From Methanoculleus caldifontis (lineage in GTDB: Archaea > Halobacteriota > Methanomicrobia > Methanomicrobiales > Methanoculleaceae), in NCBI RefSeq assembly GCF_032842345.1, contig NZ_WBKO01000001.1, forward strand, positions 558,001 to 622,000: a stretch of 64,000 nt of DNA. Reading direction: 5' to 3'. Shown here one piece after another: positions 51,662-61,150 of this stretch. Both the position numbers and the translations under genes were made by a program. The notes under the pieces are model-generated. The model was not told the DNA's origin, searched no databases, and saw nothing but the letters and a program-made list of their open reading frames with translations. Position 1 is the stretch's first letter. Each line of letters starts with the position of its first letter.

Positions 51662-52270
51662 ATGATCGTCCTGCCACTTGAGAGCGTGTACCTTCTCGCT
51701 CATGCCATGGCCGGAATCCTCGTCGGGATCGTCCTCGCGGCGATCGTCGGCGATCGAAGGGTCGTCGCGCTCGCCGCGCTGGGCGCCGTGCTCCCCGACC
51801 TGATCGACAAGCCGCTCGGCCATATCTTCCTCGCCGGAACGGTAAACTACGGCCGGATCTATTTCCACGGCCTCACCGTCCTCTTTCTGGTCCTCATCGC
51901 CGGCCTCCTCCTCTACCGGTACAGGGGTCAGGTCGGCCATCTTGCCGTGGCCGCCGGAATGGCGAGCCACCAGTTCCTCGACGCAATGTGGCGGCACCCC
52001 GTCGAGTGGTTCTGGCCGTTCCTCGGCCCCCTCCCCCGGCACGACTACGCGGAGGACTACTTCTGGGACGCCCTCCTGCGGGAACTCGCCCAGCCGAGCG
52101 AGTGGCTCTTCTTCTTCCTGATCGCCGGTCTGTTCGCCTACCTCTACCGGCGGGAACTCGGAGCCCTCCTCGCCCGGCTCACGGACCCTTCCACCCGTCA
52201 CGTGCTCGTTGCGGCGCTCGGCCTGACCATCATCGCCGCACTGGTCGCGGGCAGACGATTCCTGCCGTGA
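51662..52270 (+). CDS. Membrane-bound metal-dependent hydrolase (DUF457/YdjM-like)
   Basis: 202 residues, about five TM helices. Metal-ligand pattern of the family: HAMAGILVG, LGAVLPDLIDKPLG, and ASHQFLDAMWRHPVEWFWPF. Function of the family is not settled; phospholipid or teichoic precursors have been suggested for relatives. A TATA-like GGATAAATTAG at 51574-51584 gives a leader of about 55 nt. Divergent from the trp operon. Confidence 0.8.
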   Translation: MIVLPLESVYLLAHAMAGILVGIVLAAIVGDRRVVALAALGAVLPDLIDKPLGHIFLAGTVNYGRIYFHGLTVLFLVLIAGLLLYRYRGQVGHLAVAAGMASHQFLDAMWRHPVEWFWPFLGPLPRHDYAEDYFWDALLRELAQPSEWLFFFLIAGLFAYLYRRELGALLARLTDPSTRHVLVAALGLTIIAALVAGRRFLP

Positions 52271-52277
52271 AAGGACT

Positions 52278-53123
52278 TCACCCCCGCTTCCGCCACCAGA
52301 TAGCGGCGTAGGTAGAGAGGCCTGCGAGGGCGAGGCCGTCGTCTCGCCGGACGAGGTGGGTGCGAAGGTAGTCCCCGAGGACCGCCCGCTGCTCCGGAGT
52401 CTCCGCACCCATCCGGGGGGCGAAGTGCTCGACCGCGTCCTCGACTGCCGGAAAGAGGGTGGTGCCGTCGAGCGGGCGCATCAGAACATTCGGGTAGATC
52501 CCCATGCCGTAGAGGACGTTGAAGAGGCAGTCGGCCTTCGGCTTCGGGTGGTAGGGCGCCCCGTGCAGGTCCTCCCAGAGCGCCAGGTAGAGCCGCTCCC
52601 AGAGCGGTTCGTCGGCAAACCAGTAGAGGTGGACCGACCCGGAAGCGGCCGCGTCCATCGCGGCAAGGGCAGACCGGAGATCCGGCATCGCGAGCGAGAA
52701 CGAGGCGACCACCCGGTCGTAGGGCGGCTCAAGGTCGCGGTCAGGATCGATCTCCTCCCAGGGGGCCCGGACGGTGGTGACGCCGCCGATCCCCTCCTGC
52801 TCCGCGGCCGCCCGGAGTTCGGCGAGCATCCCTTCCGCCGGATCGACCGCCGTAACCGAGGCGCCGGAACGGGCGAGCGGGAGGGCGAGAGTCCCGGGGC
52901 CCGACCCGATATCGAGCACCCGGTCGCCGGGAGAGACACCGAGATCCGAGAGGATCTCCGCGACCCGCCGGACGCGGCCGGGTTCCGACCGGGCGGCGTA
53001 CTGCCGGGCCTGCTCCCGCCTGCCCCAGAGGCCGGCCCCTTCCCGGAACCCCGGTGTCGAGCGGTTCAGCGCAAGCCCCGCCTTCCAGAGCTCGTTCCAG
53101 TCGGGGAGGTTACCTTCCTTCAT
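52278..53123 (-). CDS. Class I SAM-dependent methyltransferase
   Basis: 281 residues. SAM-binding motif I RVLDIGSGPGTLALPLARSG, acidic end of strand 2 VTAVDPAEGMLAEL, and motif IV region YDRVVASFSLAMPDL. The N-terminal GLWGRREQARQYAARS helix is found in a methanogen/anaerobe subgroup whose substrate is unknown. Convergent with the membrane hydrolase (7-bp gap). Confidence 0.85.
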   Translation of the reverse strand: MKEGNLPDWNELWKAGLALNRSTPGFREGAGLWGRREQARQYAARSEPGRVRRVAEILSDLGVSPGDRVLDIGSGPGTLALPLARSGASVTAVDPAEGMLAELRAAAEQEGIGGVTTVRAPWEEIDPDRDLEPPYDRVVASFSLAMPDLRSALAAMDAAASGSVHLYWFADEPLWERLYLALWEDLHGAPYHPKPKADCLFNVLYGMGIYPNVLMRPLDGTTLFPAVEDAVEHFAPRMGAETPEQRAVLGDYLRTHLVRRDDGLALAGLSTYAAIWWRKRG

Positions 53124-53205
53124 CGGTCTTCCGGTCGCCGTCCCGGCGTAAGAAGGTATTCATGCACCTTGCCAGACCTCCTCCGGCCGCCGGCAGACCC
53201 AAACA

Positions 53206-53214
53206 ATTATATAT
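53206..53214 (+). promoter_or_regulatory. TATA box deciding the start of the GerW gene
   Basis: ATTATATAT is centred about 27 bp before GTG 53237. An mRNA starting there would exclude the in-frame ATG at 53213, so the GTG (leaderless) is preferred. Confidence 0.5.
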
Positions 53215-53236
53215 GAGGCCGCAGACTGGAATACCT

Positions 53237-53722
53237 GTGGTGAATGGTGTGACTGGCGAATCAATGCTTCAGATAACCGTCGATCAGCTTGCACGAACAC
53301 TCTGCGCGAGCGCGATCCTCGGTGCCCCGATCGATACCGGCGACCGGGTTATCATACCGATCGCCGAATTCGGGTTTGCGTTCGGCGGCGGAGAAGGCTC
53401 CGGAGGGGATAAAATGGGCCACCAGGGCGGTGGTTCCGGGACCGGCGGCGGCGGAGGCATATCGGCCGTCGCTCTGGTCGTCGTCACGAAAGGTGTCACC
53501 GGTCCTGACGGCATCCAGGTGATCTCGCTCAAGAAGAAGAGCCAGATGGCAGAGGTGATCACGACGATCGGGGAGACGGTCGGCCCGCACATCTCACAGG
53601 TTCTCGAGAAGGGCTCGGAGATCGTGCAGAAGGCCCCGGAGATGATGCAGCAGAAAGGCAAGGGATCGCAGGGACAGAAAGAAGGGACCGAGATCCCGGT
53701 CAGCGGCGAGGGAGAGGCGTAA
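53237..53722 (+). CDS. GerW/YtfJ family protein
   Basis: 161 residues from GTG 53237 (ATG 53213 possible). Family core: GAPIDTGDRVIIPIAEFGFA, a glycine-rich loop, GGISAVALVVVTKGV and GIQVISL. The C-terminal ~40 residues are charged and low-complexity. In Bacillus, YtfJ (GerW) is a sporulation protein encoded beside YtfI (DUF2953); the same pair is here in a non-sporulating archaeon, so a general envelope function is likely. Confidence 0.88.
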   Translation: MVNGVTGESMLQITVDQLARTLCASAILGAPIDTGDRVIIPIAEFGFAFGGGEGSGGDKMGHQGGGSGTGGGGGISAVALVVVTKGVTGPDGIQVISLKKKSQMAEVITTIGETVGPHISQVLEKGSEIVQKAPEMMQQKGKGSQGQKEGTEIPVSGEGEA

Positions 53723-53743
53723 GCCCCTCTCGTCCTCCTCTCC

Positions 53744-54418
53744 ATGGCCGCGACACTTCTCTTTTTCGTCCTGCTGGCCGTTGCCGTCATCTTCCTCCTC
53801 GTTCTGCTTGCCCTCTACCTGGTCCCGGTGACCGTTGAAGCGGCAACCGACTGCACGCGGGAGAGCGCCCGGGCGAAGGCAACCGTAACTTGGGGCATCG
53901 TGGGGGTGCGGGTCCGGGTTACCGGCGACCTCCAGGTGGTCGAGATCCTCCTCGCCGGCCGCCCGGTCATGACCCGCGACCTCGCGGAGATGGCAAAACC
54001 CTCCCCGCCTGAGGAGAGAGAGGAGAAGGAACGGCGGCCCGCTCTCTCCACAAGCGAGTACCTCAGCGCCGCCGGGGACCTCTGGCCCCACGTCAAAGAG
54101 ATCATCGCCGCCTTCTTCCGGTCCCTCTACCTCGAGCGGCTCTGGGGGGATATCACCCTCGGCCTCGAAAGCCCCGCCACTACCGGGACCGTCTACGGCT
54201 ACTGCACCGCCGTTCGCTACGCCCTCTGGCCGGCGGACGCGATCGACTTCGTGATGACTCCGGTCTTCGACCGGGAGGTCTTCGAAGGCGCTGTTCTGCT
54301 CCGGCTGCAGATCCGCCGCCCGCTCCTGATCCTGATCCCGGTCGTGCGGGCTCTTCTGCAGAGGCCGGTCAGAGAGCGGCTCCGCCAGGTATCGGGAAGA
54401 GGTGCTGTCGGTGTCTGA
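53744..54418 (+). CDS. DUF2953 membrane protein (YtfI-like)
   Basis: 224 residues. N-terminal TM (~4-27), then the DUF2953 layout: a beta region VTWGIVGVRVRVTGDLQVVE, a charged linker (PSPPEEREEKERRPALSTSE), helices, and a second beta part GTVYGYCTAVRYALWPADAI. Function unknown. It lies 22 bp after GerW and its stop overlaps the next start, so three genes form one unit. Confidence 0.83.
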   Translation: MAATLLFFVLLAVAVIFLLVLLALYLVPVTVEAATDCTRESARAKATVTWGIVGVRVRVTGDLQVVEILLAGRPVMTRDLAEMAKPSPPEEREEKERRPALSTSEYLSAAGDLWPHVKEIIAAFFRSLYLERLWGDITLGLESPATTGTVYGYCTAVRYALWPADAIDFVMTPVFDREVFEGAVLLRLQIRRPLLILIPVVRALLQRPVRERLRQVSGRGAVGV

Positions 54419-54665
54419 AGAGGCCGATCTCATCGTCGGCAGCGGCCGCAGGGTCGACGGCCGGTGCGTCATCCCCATCGTCAGGGTCTTCACGGTCTGT
54501 GCGGGGAAAACAGCCGCGGTCAGCCTGATCCCGGTCGCGCTCCTCGTTACCGAGGGAGACGGCGAGTACCTCATGCTCTTCCCCGGTGCGCCCCCGGCAA
54601 CGAGGGAGATCGTCAGCACGCTCCGCGACGATATCGAGCGTCAAAAAGAAGGGTGTGCCGGGTAG
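54411..54665 (+). CDS. Mini-GerW paralogue
   Basis: 84 residues from GTG 54411, with GAGGTGC 6 nt upstream. SGRRVDGRCVIPIVRVFTVC and AVSLIPVALLVTEGDGEYLM align with the GerW core of the first gene (GAPIDTGDRVIIPIAEFGFA; ISAVALVVVTKGVTGPDGIQ) without the glycine loop or tail. It overlaps the DUF2953 gene by 8 nt. A partner subunit to GerW is the natural inference. Confidence 0.68.
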   Translation: MSEEADLIVGSGRRVDGRCVIPIVRVFTVCAGKTAAVSLIPVALLVTEGDGEYLMLFPGAPPATREIVSTLRDDIERQKEGCAG

Positions 54666-54668
54666 GCG

Positions 54669-55814
54669 TCACTCGTGGCGCAGCGCCTGGATCGGGTTTA
54701 ACTGCGCCGCTTTCCATGCCGGGTAGAGACCGGAAGCCACGCTCGTGAGGACGCCGAACCCCATCCCGAAGACGATGTAGAGGAGGCTCGTCGGGTTGAA
54801 GAGGTAGTCCGGGTTCCCGACGAAGACCGCCGTCACTGCATACCCGGTGACGAAACTGAGCACTCCCCCGATGGCGGCGCCCGCAAGACCGAGGAGGAGG
54901 GCCTCGTAGATGAACATCCGCATCACCTCGCTCCGGCGGGTGCCGATGCTCCGTAGGACGCCGATCTCCTTGATCCGCTCCGTCACCGACATCAGCATCA
55001 CGTTCAGGATCGAGACCCCGGCGACGATGAGCGATATCGCGCCGATGCCCGAGAGGAAGACCGTGATCGAGTCCGCGGCCGCAAAGATGCTCTCGAGGAT
55101 CCCCCGGGTGTCCATGACGTTGACCGTATCTTCGCGCCGGTTCATCCTCTGCTCGATCGACTCCTTGACCGCATCGATATCGTTGACGTCCCGGACCTTC
55201 ACGATGACCTGGTCATAGTCCTCCTCATTGTAGTGGTTCGAGTACCAGGAGTAGGGAACGATGATGGCGTAATCCGGGTTGATATCAAACCCCATCCCCC
55301 GCTCCTCGAGCACGCCCACCACCCGGAGGGTCTCGCCGCCGATCCTGACCCGGGCGCCGAGTTTCAGGCCGTTCTCCCTGCTGTTCGCGGCAAGCTGGCT
55401 CCCGATCAGGCATCCGGCGCCGGTCTCCTTCGGGTAGGACCCCGACTCCACTTTGAGCAGAGAGGGAATATCCCCGGCGGGGATCGCGTAGATCATCGCG
55501 GCGCTCTCCTTATCGCCCACGGCTATCCTATCGGCAGTGCTTGAGAACGGTATCGCCACGTTCGAGCCGATCGCGCGGGTGATATCGGCCACCTGCCGCT
55601 CGGTGAGTTTGCCGCCGCCGGTACCCATCGCCGGGGAGACGATGATGGTGTCGCCGACGTCGCTGACCATGTCGCCGAACATGAGGCCGATGCTGTTGCC
55701 CATGATGCCGAGGGAGGCGATCGCGATGACGCCGATGACGATCCCGATGACCGCAAGGGTCGATCGGAGCCAGTGGCGGCTGACGTTTCGGCGGGCAAGA
55801 TCAAAGAAGGTCAT
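54669..55814 (-). CDS. ABC transporter permease (MacB/FtsX type)
   Basis: 381 residues: TM1 ~20-42 ([20 protein letters not shown]), a large outside MacB-PCD domain (~45-255), then three TMs ~260-370 with [20 protein letters not shown]. Such permeases are mechanotransmitters that move lipoproteins or peptides from the outer face rather than across the membrane. Coupled to its ATPase by a 4-nt overlap. Confidence 0.92.
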   Translation of the reverse strand: MTFFDLARRNVSRHWLRSTLAVIGIVIGVIAIASLGIMGNSIGLMFGDMVSDVGDTIIVSPAMGTGGGKLTERQVADITRAIGSNVAIPFSSTADRIAVGDKESAAMIYAIPAGDIPSLLKVESGSYPKETGAGCLIGSQLAANSRENGLKLGARVRIGGETLRVVGVLEERGMGFDINPDYAIIVPYSWYSNHYNEEDYDQVIVKVRDVNDIDAVKESIEQRMNRREDTVNVMDTRGILESIFAAADSITVFLSGIGAISLIVAGVSILNVMLMSVTERIKEIGVLRSIGTRRSEVMRMFIYEALLLGLAGAAIGGVLSFVTGYAVTAVFVGNPDYLFNPTSLLYIVFGMGFGVLTSVASGLYPAWKAAQLNPIQALRHE

Positions 55815-56482
55815 GTTGCCACCTTCCCGTCGACGAGCCGGATCGTCCGGTCGGCGTACTCCGTCATACGGGGGTCGTGGGTGACCATGACGATCGTCTT
55901 ACCCTCCTCGCGGTTCATCCGGTCGAGAAGATCCATGATCGCGGTCCCGGTCTTAGAGTCCAGGTTGCCGGTCGGCTCGTCGCAGAGGAGGAAGTCGGGG
56001 TCGTTGACGAGCGCCCGGGCGATCGCCACCCGTTGCTGCTGACCGCCGGAGAGCTGGCCGGGTTTATGGGTGAAGTGGGATTCAGCGATCCCTACTGCCT
56101 TGAGGACCTCCTCGGCCCGTCCGCGGGACCCGTTTCGCCCGCCTTTCAGGATGAGCGGGTACTCGACGTTCTCGACCACGGAGAGGAGCGGGATCAGGTT
56201 GAACTGCTGGAAGATGAACCCGATGTGGTCGCGTCGCATGAGAGTCAGTTCATCGTCGTCCATCCTGCCGATATTTTTTCCCGCGATGGTGACCTCTCCG
56301 GAGGTCGGGACGTCGAGCGATCCCATGATGTTTAAGATGGTCGATTTCCCCGACCCCGACGGCCCCATGATCAGGACGAACTCGCCCTGCTCGATGGCGA
56401 TATCGACCCCGGCGAGCGCCACGACGTCGCCGGCGGGAAGGGGATAGACCTTCGTGACGCTCTCGAAACTGATGACCGGCAT
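55811..56482 (-). CDS. ABC transporter ATPase (LolD/MacB type)
   Basis: 223 residues. Walker [18 protein letters not shown]-loop [20 protein letters not shown], signature [20 protein letters not shown], Walker [18 protein letters not shown]-loop MVTHDP. Complete and typical. Overlaps the permease gene and follows the COG1361 gene by 5 bp. Confidence 0.95.
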   Translation of the reverse strand: MPVISFESVTKVYPLPAGDVVALAGVDIAIEQGEFVLIMGPSGSGKSTILNIMGSLDVPTSGEVTIAGKNIGRMDDDELTLMRRDHIGFIFQQFNLIPLLSVVENVEYPLILKGGRNGSRGRAEEVLKAVGIAESHFTHKPGQLSGGQQQRVAIARALVNDPDFLLCDEPTGNLDSKTGTAIMDLLDRMNREEGKTIVMVTHDPRMTEYADRTIRLVDGKVAT

Positions 56483-56487
56483 CGTTC

Positions 56488-57624
56488 TTACGTCCGTCTC
56501 CAGGAGTAGTAGATAGCACCGGCTATTCCGAGCGCGACAAGCGCGACGACGATGATGCCGGCGATCGGGAGGCTGCCGTCCTGCTCGTTCACCGGCGCCG
56601 CTGCAACCCTGCCTACCTCGACCATCGTCGTCGCCGTATAGCGGTTGCCGTCGTTGTCGCGGTACTCGACGACGACCGGGACCTCCGTTGTCCCTGCGTC
56701 GGCGCGGAACGTCACCTCAAACGAGGAGATGTCGTCGGGGTCGAGCGTCCCGACGACGTAGACACGGAAGGGGTCGGTGGGCGTCGCGGGCGCACCGGGG
56801 CTGACCAGGACCGAGCGGGCGGCCTCAAGCCCGGCGTTCATGACGTCGCCCACGATCCGGTAGCCCCCGGCGATGGGAGTGACCTCGACGTTGGTGACGA
56901 CCGGGTCGGCTTGCCGCTTGTCCTCGCCGAAGGTGACGGGGAGGACGAGATCGGTGGTGTGGGTGTTGATGCCGTTGCGCCAGACCACCTGGAACGTGAC
57001 GTCGGCCTCCGTTGCCGGGGTCAGGTTGAACCCGACGGTCGCCGAACCGTCGGCAGCGAGAGCCCCGATGAACCCGCCGGTCGGGGTGACGGCAAAGCCC
57101 GTCCCCTGCGGGACGACCTGGACGCCTGAAGCGGCGTTCGGGCGCGGGTTGCCGACCCTGACGATGATATCGGCCGTCCTACCCTCCGCAAAGGCGTCCG
57201 GCTTCGCGATCACCGATGCGCTGAGCGGGGTGTTCTCGACCTGGACCGGGATCGGGTAGCGGAGGCTGCCGCCGTCGCGGAAGTCAAGGATAAACGTGGG
57301 ATAGAACGTCCCCTCCCCGCCGCTCGCCCGGACGGTGAAGGTGAACGTCTTGTTGTTCCGTGCGCCGATCTCTCCTACCGACGGGTAGGGGTCGCTCGTG
57401 GCCACGACCCCGTCGTTGTAGAGCCGGGCGCTCTTGATGGCGACAGGTTCGACGCCGTTGTTCTGGATCACGACCGTGAGCGTCCCGGTGTCGCCCTTCA
57501 TCAGGACGGAGGGTTCAAGCGAGGAGGAGACTACGGTGATGTCGGCCGGGCCGGCGGAGGCCGGGCCGGCGACCGCGGCGACGGTGCATATGAGTGCTAT
57601 GATACACAGGTAAAGAGATTTCAT
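56488..57624 (-). CDS. COG1361 (S-layer/NEW3-like) exported protein
   Basis: 378 residues from ATG 57624 (MKSLYLCIIALICTVAAVAG). Signal peptide, three Ig-like NEW3/CARDB domains (GDTGTLTVVIQNNGVEPVAI; EGRTADIIVRVGNPRPNAAS; GDVMNAGLEAARSVLV) and a C-terminal TM (~352-374). In archaea these surface proteins are regularly encoded with MacB-like ABC genes and are presumed substrate or adaptor. The stop-to-start gap with the Yip1 gene is 1 nt. Confidence 0.87.
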   Translation of the reverse strand: MKSLYLCIIALICTVAAVAGPASAGPADITVVSSSLEPSVLMKGDTGTLTVVIQNNGVEPVAIKSARLYNDGVVATSDPYPSVGEIGARNNKTFTFTVRASGGEGTFYPTFILDFRDGGSLRYPIPVQVENTPLSASVIAKPDAFAEGRTADIIVRVGNPRPNAASGVQVVPQGTGFAVTPTGGFIGALAADGSATVGFNLTPATEADVTFQVVWRNGINTHTTDLVLPVTFGEDKRQADPVVTNVEVTPIAGGYRIVGDVMNAGLEAARSVLVSPGAPATPTDPFRVYVVGTLDPDDISSFEVTFRADAGTTEVPVVVEYRDNDGNRYTATTMVEVGRVAAAPVNEQDGSLPIAGIIVVALVALGIAGAIYYSWRRT

Positions 57625-57625
57625 G

Positions 57626-58282
57626 TTACAGCCATCCGGCAAGTGTGGTGAGTGAGTAGAGGATGTAGAGCCCGACGGGTATCCCGACGGTGAGGGCCGC
57701 GTCCCGCGTGGAGAGGCTCCTTGCGTATTTCATACCGAATACCCAGATGTTCGCGCTCCAGATCATGAAGAGGATGCCCACGAGTCCGGCGATCTGCGCA
57801 AGGGGGTCCGCCACCAGTGCGCTCGCTATGCTCTCGGAGAACTCCGCGATCTGCTCGGGGCTCGTTGCGACCGGGATGGTTATCTTCGAGATGAGTTGAT
57901 AGGAGAAGAACGCCCCGATGATACCCCCAAAGACCTGGGGCAGGAACCCGTAGCCCGTAACCTCCAGCGTCCTCTTGAACGATCCTTTGCCCTTGAATGC
58001 CATCGAGATGAGGTAGAAGACGATCCCGAAGGCGATCCACATCACGAAGCCCCCGATGACGCCGAAGACCGCGGCAAGGATCACCCCGATCAGCCCGAAG
58101 ATCTGCGCCTCTGCCGGGAGGAACCCGATGAACATGTTTGCCACCAGCGCCGCCGAGACCGCACCGATAACACCGATGACGAGCGCGATCAGCGCCGGAA
58201 CCTTCAGACTCGGCTCTTCCTGCATACGCGCTTCAAAGAAACGCCCGGGGTTGAGCAGCACCCGGAGAAATCCAGCTTCCAT
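57626..58282 (-). CDS. Yip1-family membrane protein
   Basis: 218 residues. LLNPGRFFEARMQEEPSLKV at the N-terminus is the Yip1 signature (NP..F), followed by five TM helices and TLEVTGYGFLPQVFGGIIGA. First gene of the operon Yip1-COG1361-ATPase-permease; conserved company for this exporter type. A possible TATA (minus strand GGTTTATGG, 58320-58328) would give a leader of about 16 nt. Confidence 0.87.
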   Translation of the reverse strand: MEAGFLRVLLNPGRFFEARMQEEPSLKVPALIALVIGVIGAVSAALVANMFIGFLPAEAQIFGLIGVILAAVFGVIGGFVMWIAFGIVFYLISMAFKGKGSFKRTLEVTGYGFLPQVFGGIIGAFFSYQLISKITIPVATSPEQIAEFSESIASALVADPLAQIAGLVGILFMIWSANIWVFGMKYARSLSTRDAALTVGIPVGLYILYSLTTLAGWL

Positions 58283-58610
58283 GATAAGTGTGCCTCATAT
58301 ACTCGTGGCAGATGAGAAGCCATAAACCTTTTCTGGATGACTGCAACGGATTCCGGATAAATCATGACATTTCACGAGATTTCCGGCGAAATTCAGCCAG
58401 AACGAGGAGATAGGTCCGGCCTTGCCGGAACACCGCTCCCACTGTACATCCGTATCGCGTTCTCATCGCTTCCGAGTTATGTATATCTAACAATGTGTTA
58501 GAAAAATATAACTTTTCCGATCGAAAACGGCCCGCTCCGGGATGCGCGACGCTAATTCGTCCGGGAGTCCGGGATGAGCGGTTACCGCATGCGAAGAGGC
58601 GTCTCCGGGA
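58283..58610. other. Intergenic region with a perfect 17-bp palindrome
   Basis: TCTAACA-ATG-TGTTAGA (58486-58502) is a perfect 7-bp-arm palindrome within an AT-rich patch. Around 58420 CCGGC-CTT-GCCGG can form a short hairpin. The region separates the Yip1 operon promoter from the 3' end of radC. No coding sequence is convincing. The palindrome could be an operator or part of the radC terminator. Confidence 0.55.
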
Positions 58611-59276
58611 TTAAAGGTGCCCGAGCTCTTTGAGGCTCGCGTAACCTTTTTTCGTGACGATGATGTGATCGAGCACCCGGATGCCGAGGATCGAGCCGGC
58701 CTCGACGAGCTGCCGGGTGATGCCGATATCCTGCGAGGAGGGGTCGAGCGTTCCCGACGGGTGGTTGTGGACCAGGATGACCGAGGCGGCACGGTCGGTG
58801 ATCGCCTCGGCAAAGACCTCCCGGGGGTGGACCAGGCTCTGGTTCAGGATCCCGACGGTGACGGTCCGGCGCTCGATCACCTCCCCGGCGCCGTTGAGGG
58901 TGATGCAGAAGAAGTACTCCTGCTTTCTGTCCCGCCACTCCGCAACCAGCGGGAGGACGTCTTCGGGGCGGGTGATCCGGTGCCCCGACAGATCTTCTCC
59001 CCGGTAACGCCGCCCGATCTCAAAACAGGCCATGATCTCACAGGCTTTGGCGGAGCCGACCCCCTCTATCCCAAGGAGCCCGTCGTACGAGGGGGCGCCC
59101 CCGTTCCCGTCCAGGTAGCGCACGACATCGCCGGCGACCTGCGAGACATCCCGTCCCTTCGTGCCCCTCCCGATGAGAAGAGCGATCAACTCCTGGTTGG
59201 TGAGCGCCTCCGGTCCCCGTTCCGCCAGTTTCTCGCGTGGACGGTCGTGGCTGGGGAGTTCGCGCATCCTCTTCAT
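58611..59276 (-). CDS. radC: RadC/JAB-domain protein
   Basis: 221 residues from ATG 59276 (MKRMRELPSHDRPREKLAER); an in-frame ATG at 59312 lies before the transcription start expected from the TATA box at 59328-59335. N-terminal helix-hairpin-helix (LLGIEGVGSAKACEIMACFE) and a C-terminal MPN/JAB domain with the zinc motif ILVHNHPSGTLDPSSQD plus upstream Glu in HPREVFAEA. Historic DNA-repair annotation is doubtful; the function is unsettled. Confidence 0.9.
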   Translation of the reverse strand: MKRMRELPSHDRPREKLAERGPEALTNQELIALLIGRGTKGRDVSQVAGDVVRYLDGNGGAPSYDGLLGIEGVGSAKACEIMACFEIGRRYRGEDLSGHRITRPEDVLPLVAEWRDRKQEYFFCITLNGAGEVIERRTVTVGILNQSLVHPREVFAEAITDRAASVILVHNHPSGTLDPSSQDIGITRQLVEAGSILGIRVLDHIIVTKKGYASLKELGHL

Positions 59277-59461
59277 GATCATCCCGGCTGCAGGGGTATC
59301 CCGACTCTCCATTTAGAACCCGGAGCATGTATAGGTTGCCAATCGATCCCGGATGCCGGGTCGACCCGGCGCCGGGAAGAGGTATGCGGGAGAAAGGTTT
59401 TCGCCCCCGGCAAGGAGAGGCTACCTGATCCATATCGAAACCCTTTTCAGCGGCCATCGCT

Positions 59462-61129
59462 ATGACTCACAAAATGGAGCTTCCCTGGAGGAGTGCCGAC
59501 GCCTGGTACAGGAAGGGAGAGACGTTCTGCCGGCAGGGGCAGTACGACCGGGCCGCCGAGTGCTACGACCGGGCGGTCGGCCTGAACCCCGGCGCCGCCA
59601 CCGCCTGGTACCGCAAAGGCCGGGCCCTGGCCCTCGGCGGGCGCCACCGGGAGGCAGCCGAGTGCTTCGATCAGGCCATCCGGATCGATCCGACCTCGGC
59701 CAGCTTCTGGTACGCCCGGGGACAGGCGCTCTATGACCTCAGGGAGTATGAGGAGGCGGCCGGCTACTGCGGTCAGGCGGTGAAACTCGCCCCTGACTCC
59801 GCGGGTGCCTGGCTTGTCCGGGGGCACGCCTTCAGGAACATGGGCCGGACCGCCGACGCGGTCGCCTGCTACGACCGGGTCGTCACCATCGAGCCGGGCA
59901 GGATCGAGGCCTGGCTCGCCCGGGGGACGGCGCTCGCAGCCGAACGCCGGTACGACGGGGCAGTCGAGTGCTACGACCGCGTCATCGCGCTCGACCCCGA
60001 GAACGCGACCGCCTGGTACGCCAGGGGAACGATCCAGGCCATCCTCTCCCGGCACAGAGAGGCTCTCGCGAGCTACGACCGGGCGGTCGTCATCGACCCG
60101 GACCGCGCCGACGCCTGGTACGCCAGGGGATGCACGCTCGCGGCGCTGCTGCGCCATGACGAGGCCGTGGGGTGCTTCGACCGGGCGCTCGGCCTCCGGC
60201 CCGACGACGCCGATGCCTGGTACAACCGGGGCCGGGCGCTCCAGAGCCTGGAGCGTTACGAGGAGGCGATCGACTGCTACGACCGGGCGTTCCGGATCCG
60301 GCCGGGCCGTGCGGAGATCTGGTGCAATAAAGGCACGGCGTTACAGAAGCTGAAGCGCTACGACTCGGCGCTCGTCTGCTTCGACCGGGCGCTCAGGGAG
60401 GGCGCGGCCGACCCGGATGCGTGGCACCAGAAAGGCCGCGTCCTCTTCATCCTGAAGCGCTACGGGGAGGCGATAGAATGCTTCGATCAGGTGCTCAGGC
60501 TCCGGGCCGATCACGCCGATGCGGCCTACTACCGGGGCGAGAGTTATTACGCCCTCGGCGACTACGCGATGGCGGCAGCCTGCTTCCAGGCGGTTGTCCG
60601 GGCAACGCCGGAGAACGCCGTCGCCTGGAACAACTACGGCAACGTGCTCTACCGGCTCGAACGCTACGAGGAAGCCCTCGTCTGCTACGAGCGGGCGCTC
60701 GAGATCGACCCGGAGAACCCCCGGGTCTGGAGCAACAAGGCGAGCGTCCTCTCGGTCCTCTCGCACTACGATCGGGCGCTCGTCTGCTACGACCGCGAAC
60801 TCCTGGCCCACCCGGAAAACGGGGGCGCCTGGTACAGTAAAGGCCTTGCACTCTTCATTCTCGGGCGCTACAGCGAGGCCGTCACCTGTTACACGCGGGC
60901 GCTGGAGGTCGATCCCGTGCGGAACGAGGTCTGGACCATGAAAGGGAACGCCCTCGTCATCCTCGAGCGCTGCGAGGAGGCGATCGGCTGCTACGACAGA
61001 GCCCTCGCCGCGAACCCCGACGACGCCGAGGCACTCAAGGGAAAAGCGATGGCACTCGTCTACCTGGAACGCTCCGCCGAGGCGGTCAGGTGCTACGAGC
61101 GGCTGAAGCGGTTGCCGGGACGGTCCTGA
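59462..61129 (+). CDS. TPR protein with about sixteen repeats
   Basis: 555 residues consisting almost wholly of consecutive 34-residue tetratricopeptide repeats of the type AWYRKGRALALGGRHREAAE plus CFDQAIRIDP. Consensus positions (W, G, Y/F, A, P) are kept in all repeats, and Cys recurs at the same position (..ECYDRA, ..VCFDRA). No signal peptide or other domain. Protein-interaction scaffold; partner unknown. The DNA repeats are diverged enough to be stable. Confidence 0.92.
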   Translation: MTHKMELPWRSADAWYRKGETFCRQGQYDRAAECYDRAVGLNPGAATAWYRKGRALALGGRHREAAECFDQAIRIDPTSASFWYARGQALYDLREYEEAAGYCGQAVKLAPDSAGAWLVRGHAFRNMGRTADAVACYDRVVTIEPGRIEAWLARGTALAAERRYDGAVECYDRVIALDPENATAWYARGTIQAILSRHREALASYDRAVVIDPDRADAWYARGCTLAALLRHDEAVGCFDRALGLRPDDADAWYNRGRALQSLERYEEAIDCYDRAFRIRPGRAEIWCNKGTALQKLKRYDSALVCFDRALREGAADPDAWHQKGRVLFILKRYGEAIECFDQVLRLRADHADAAYYRGESYYALGDYAMAAACFQAVVRATPENAVAWNNYGNVLYRLERYEEALVCYERALEIDPENPRVWSNKASVLSVLSHYDRALVCYDRELLAHPENGGAWYSKGLALFILGRYSEAVTCYTRALEVDPVRNEVWTMKGNALVILERCEEAIGCYDRALAANPDDAEALKGKAMALVYLERSAEAVRCYERLKRLPGRS

Positions 61130-61150
61130 CCGGGAAAAAGAGGCGGGTCG

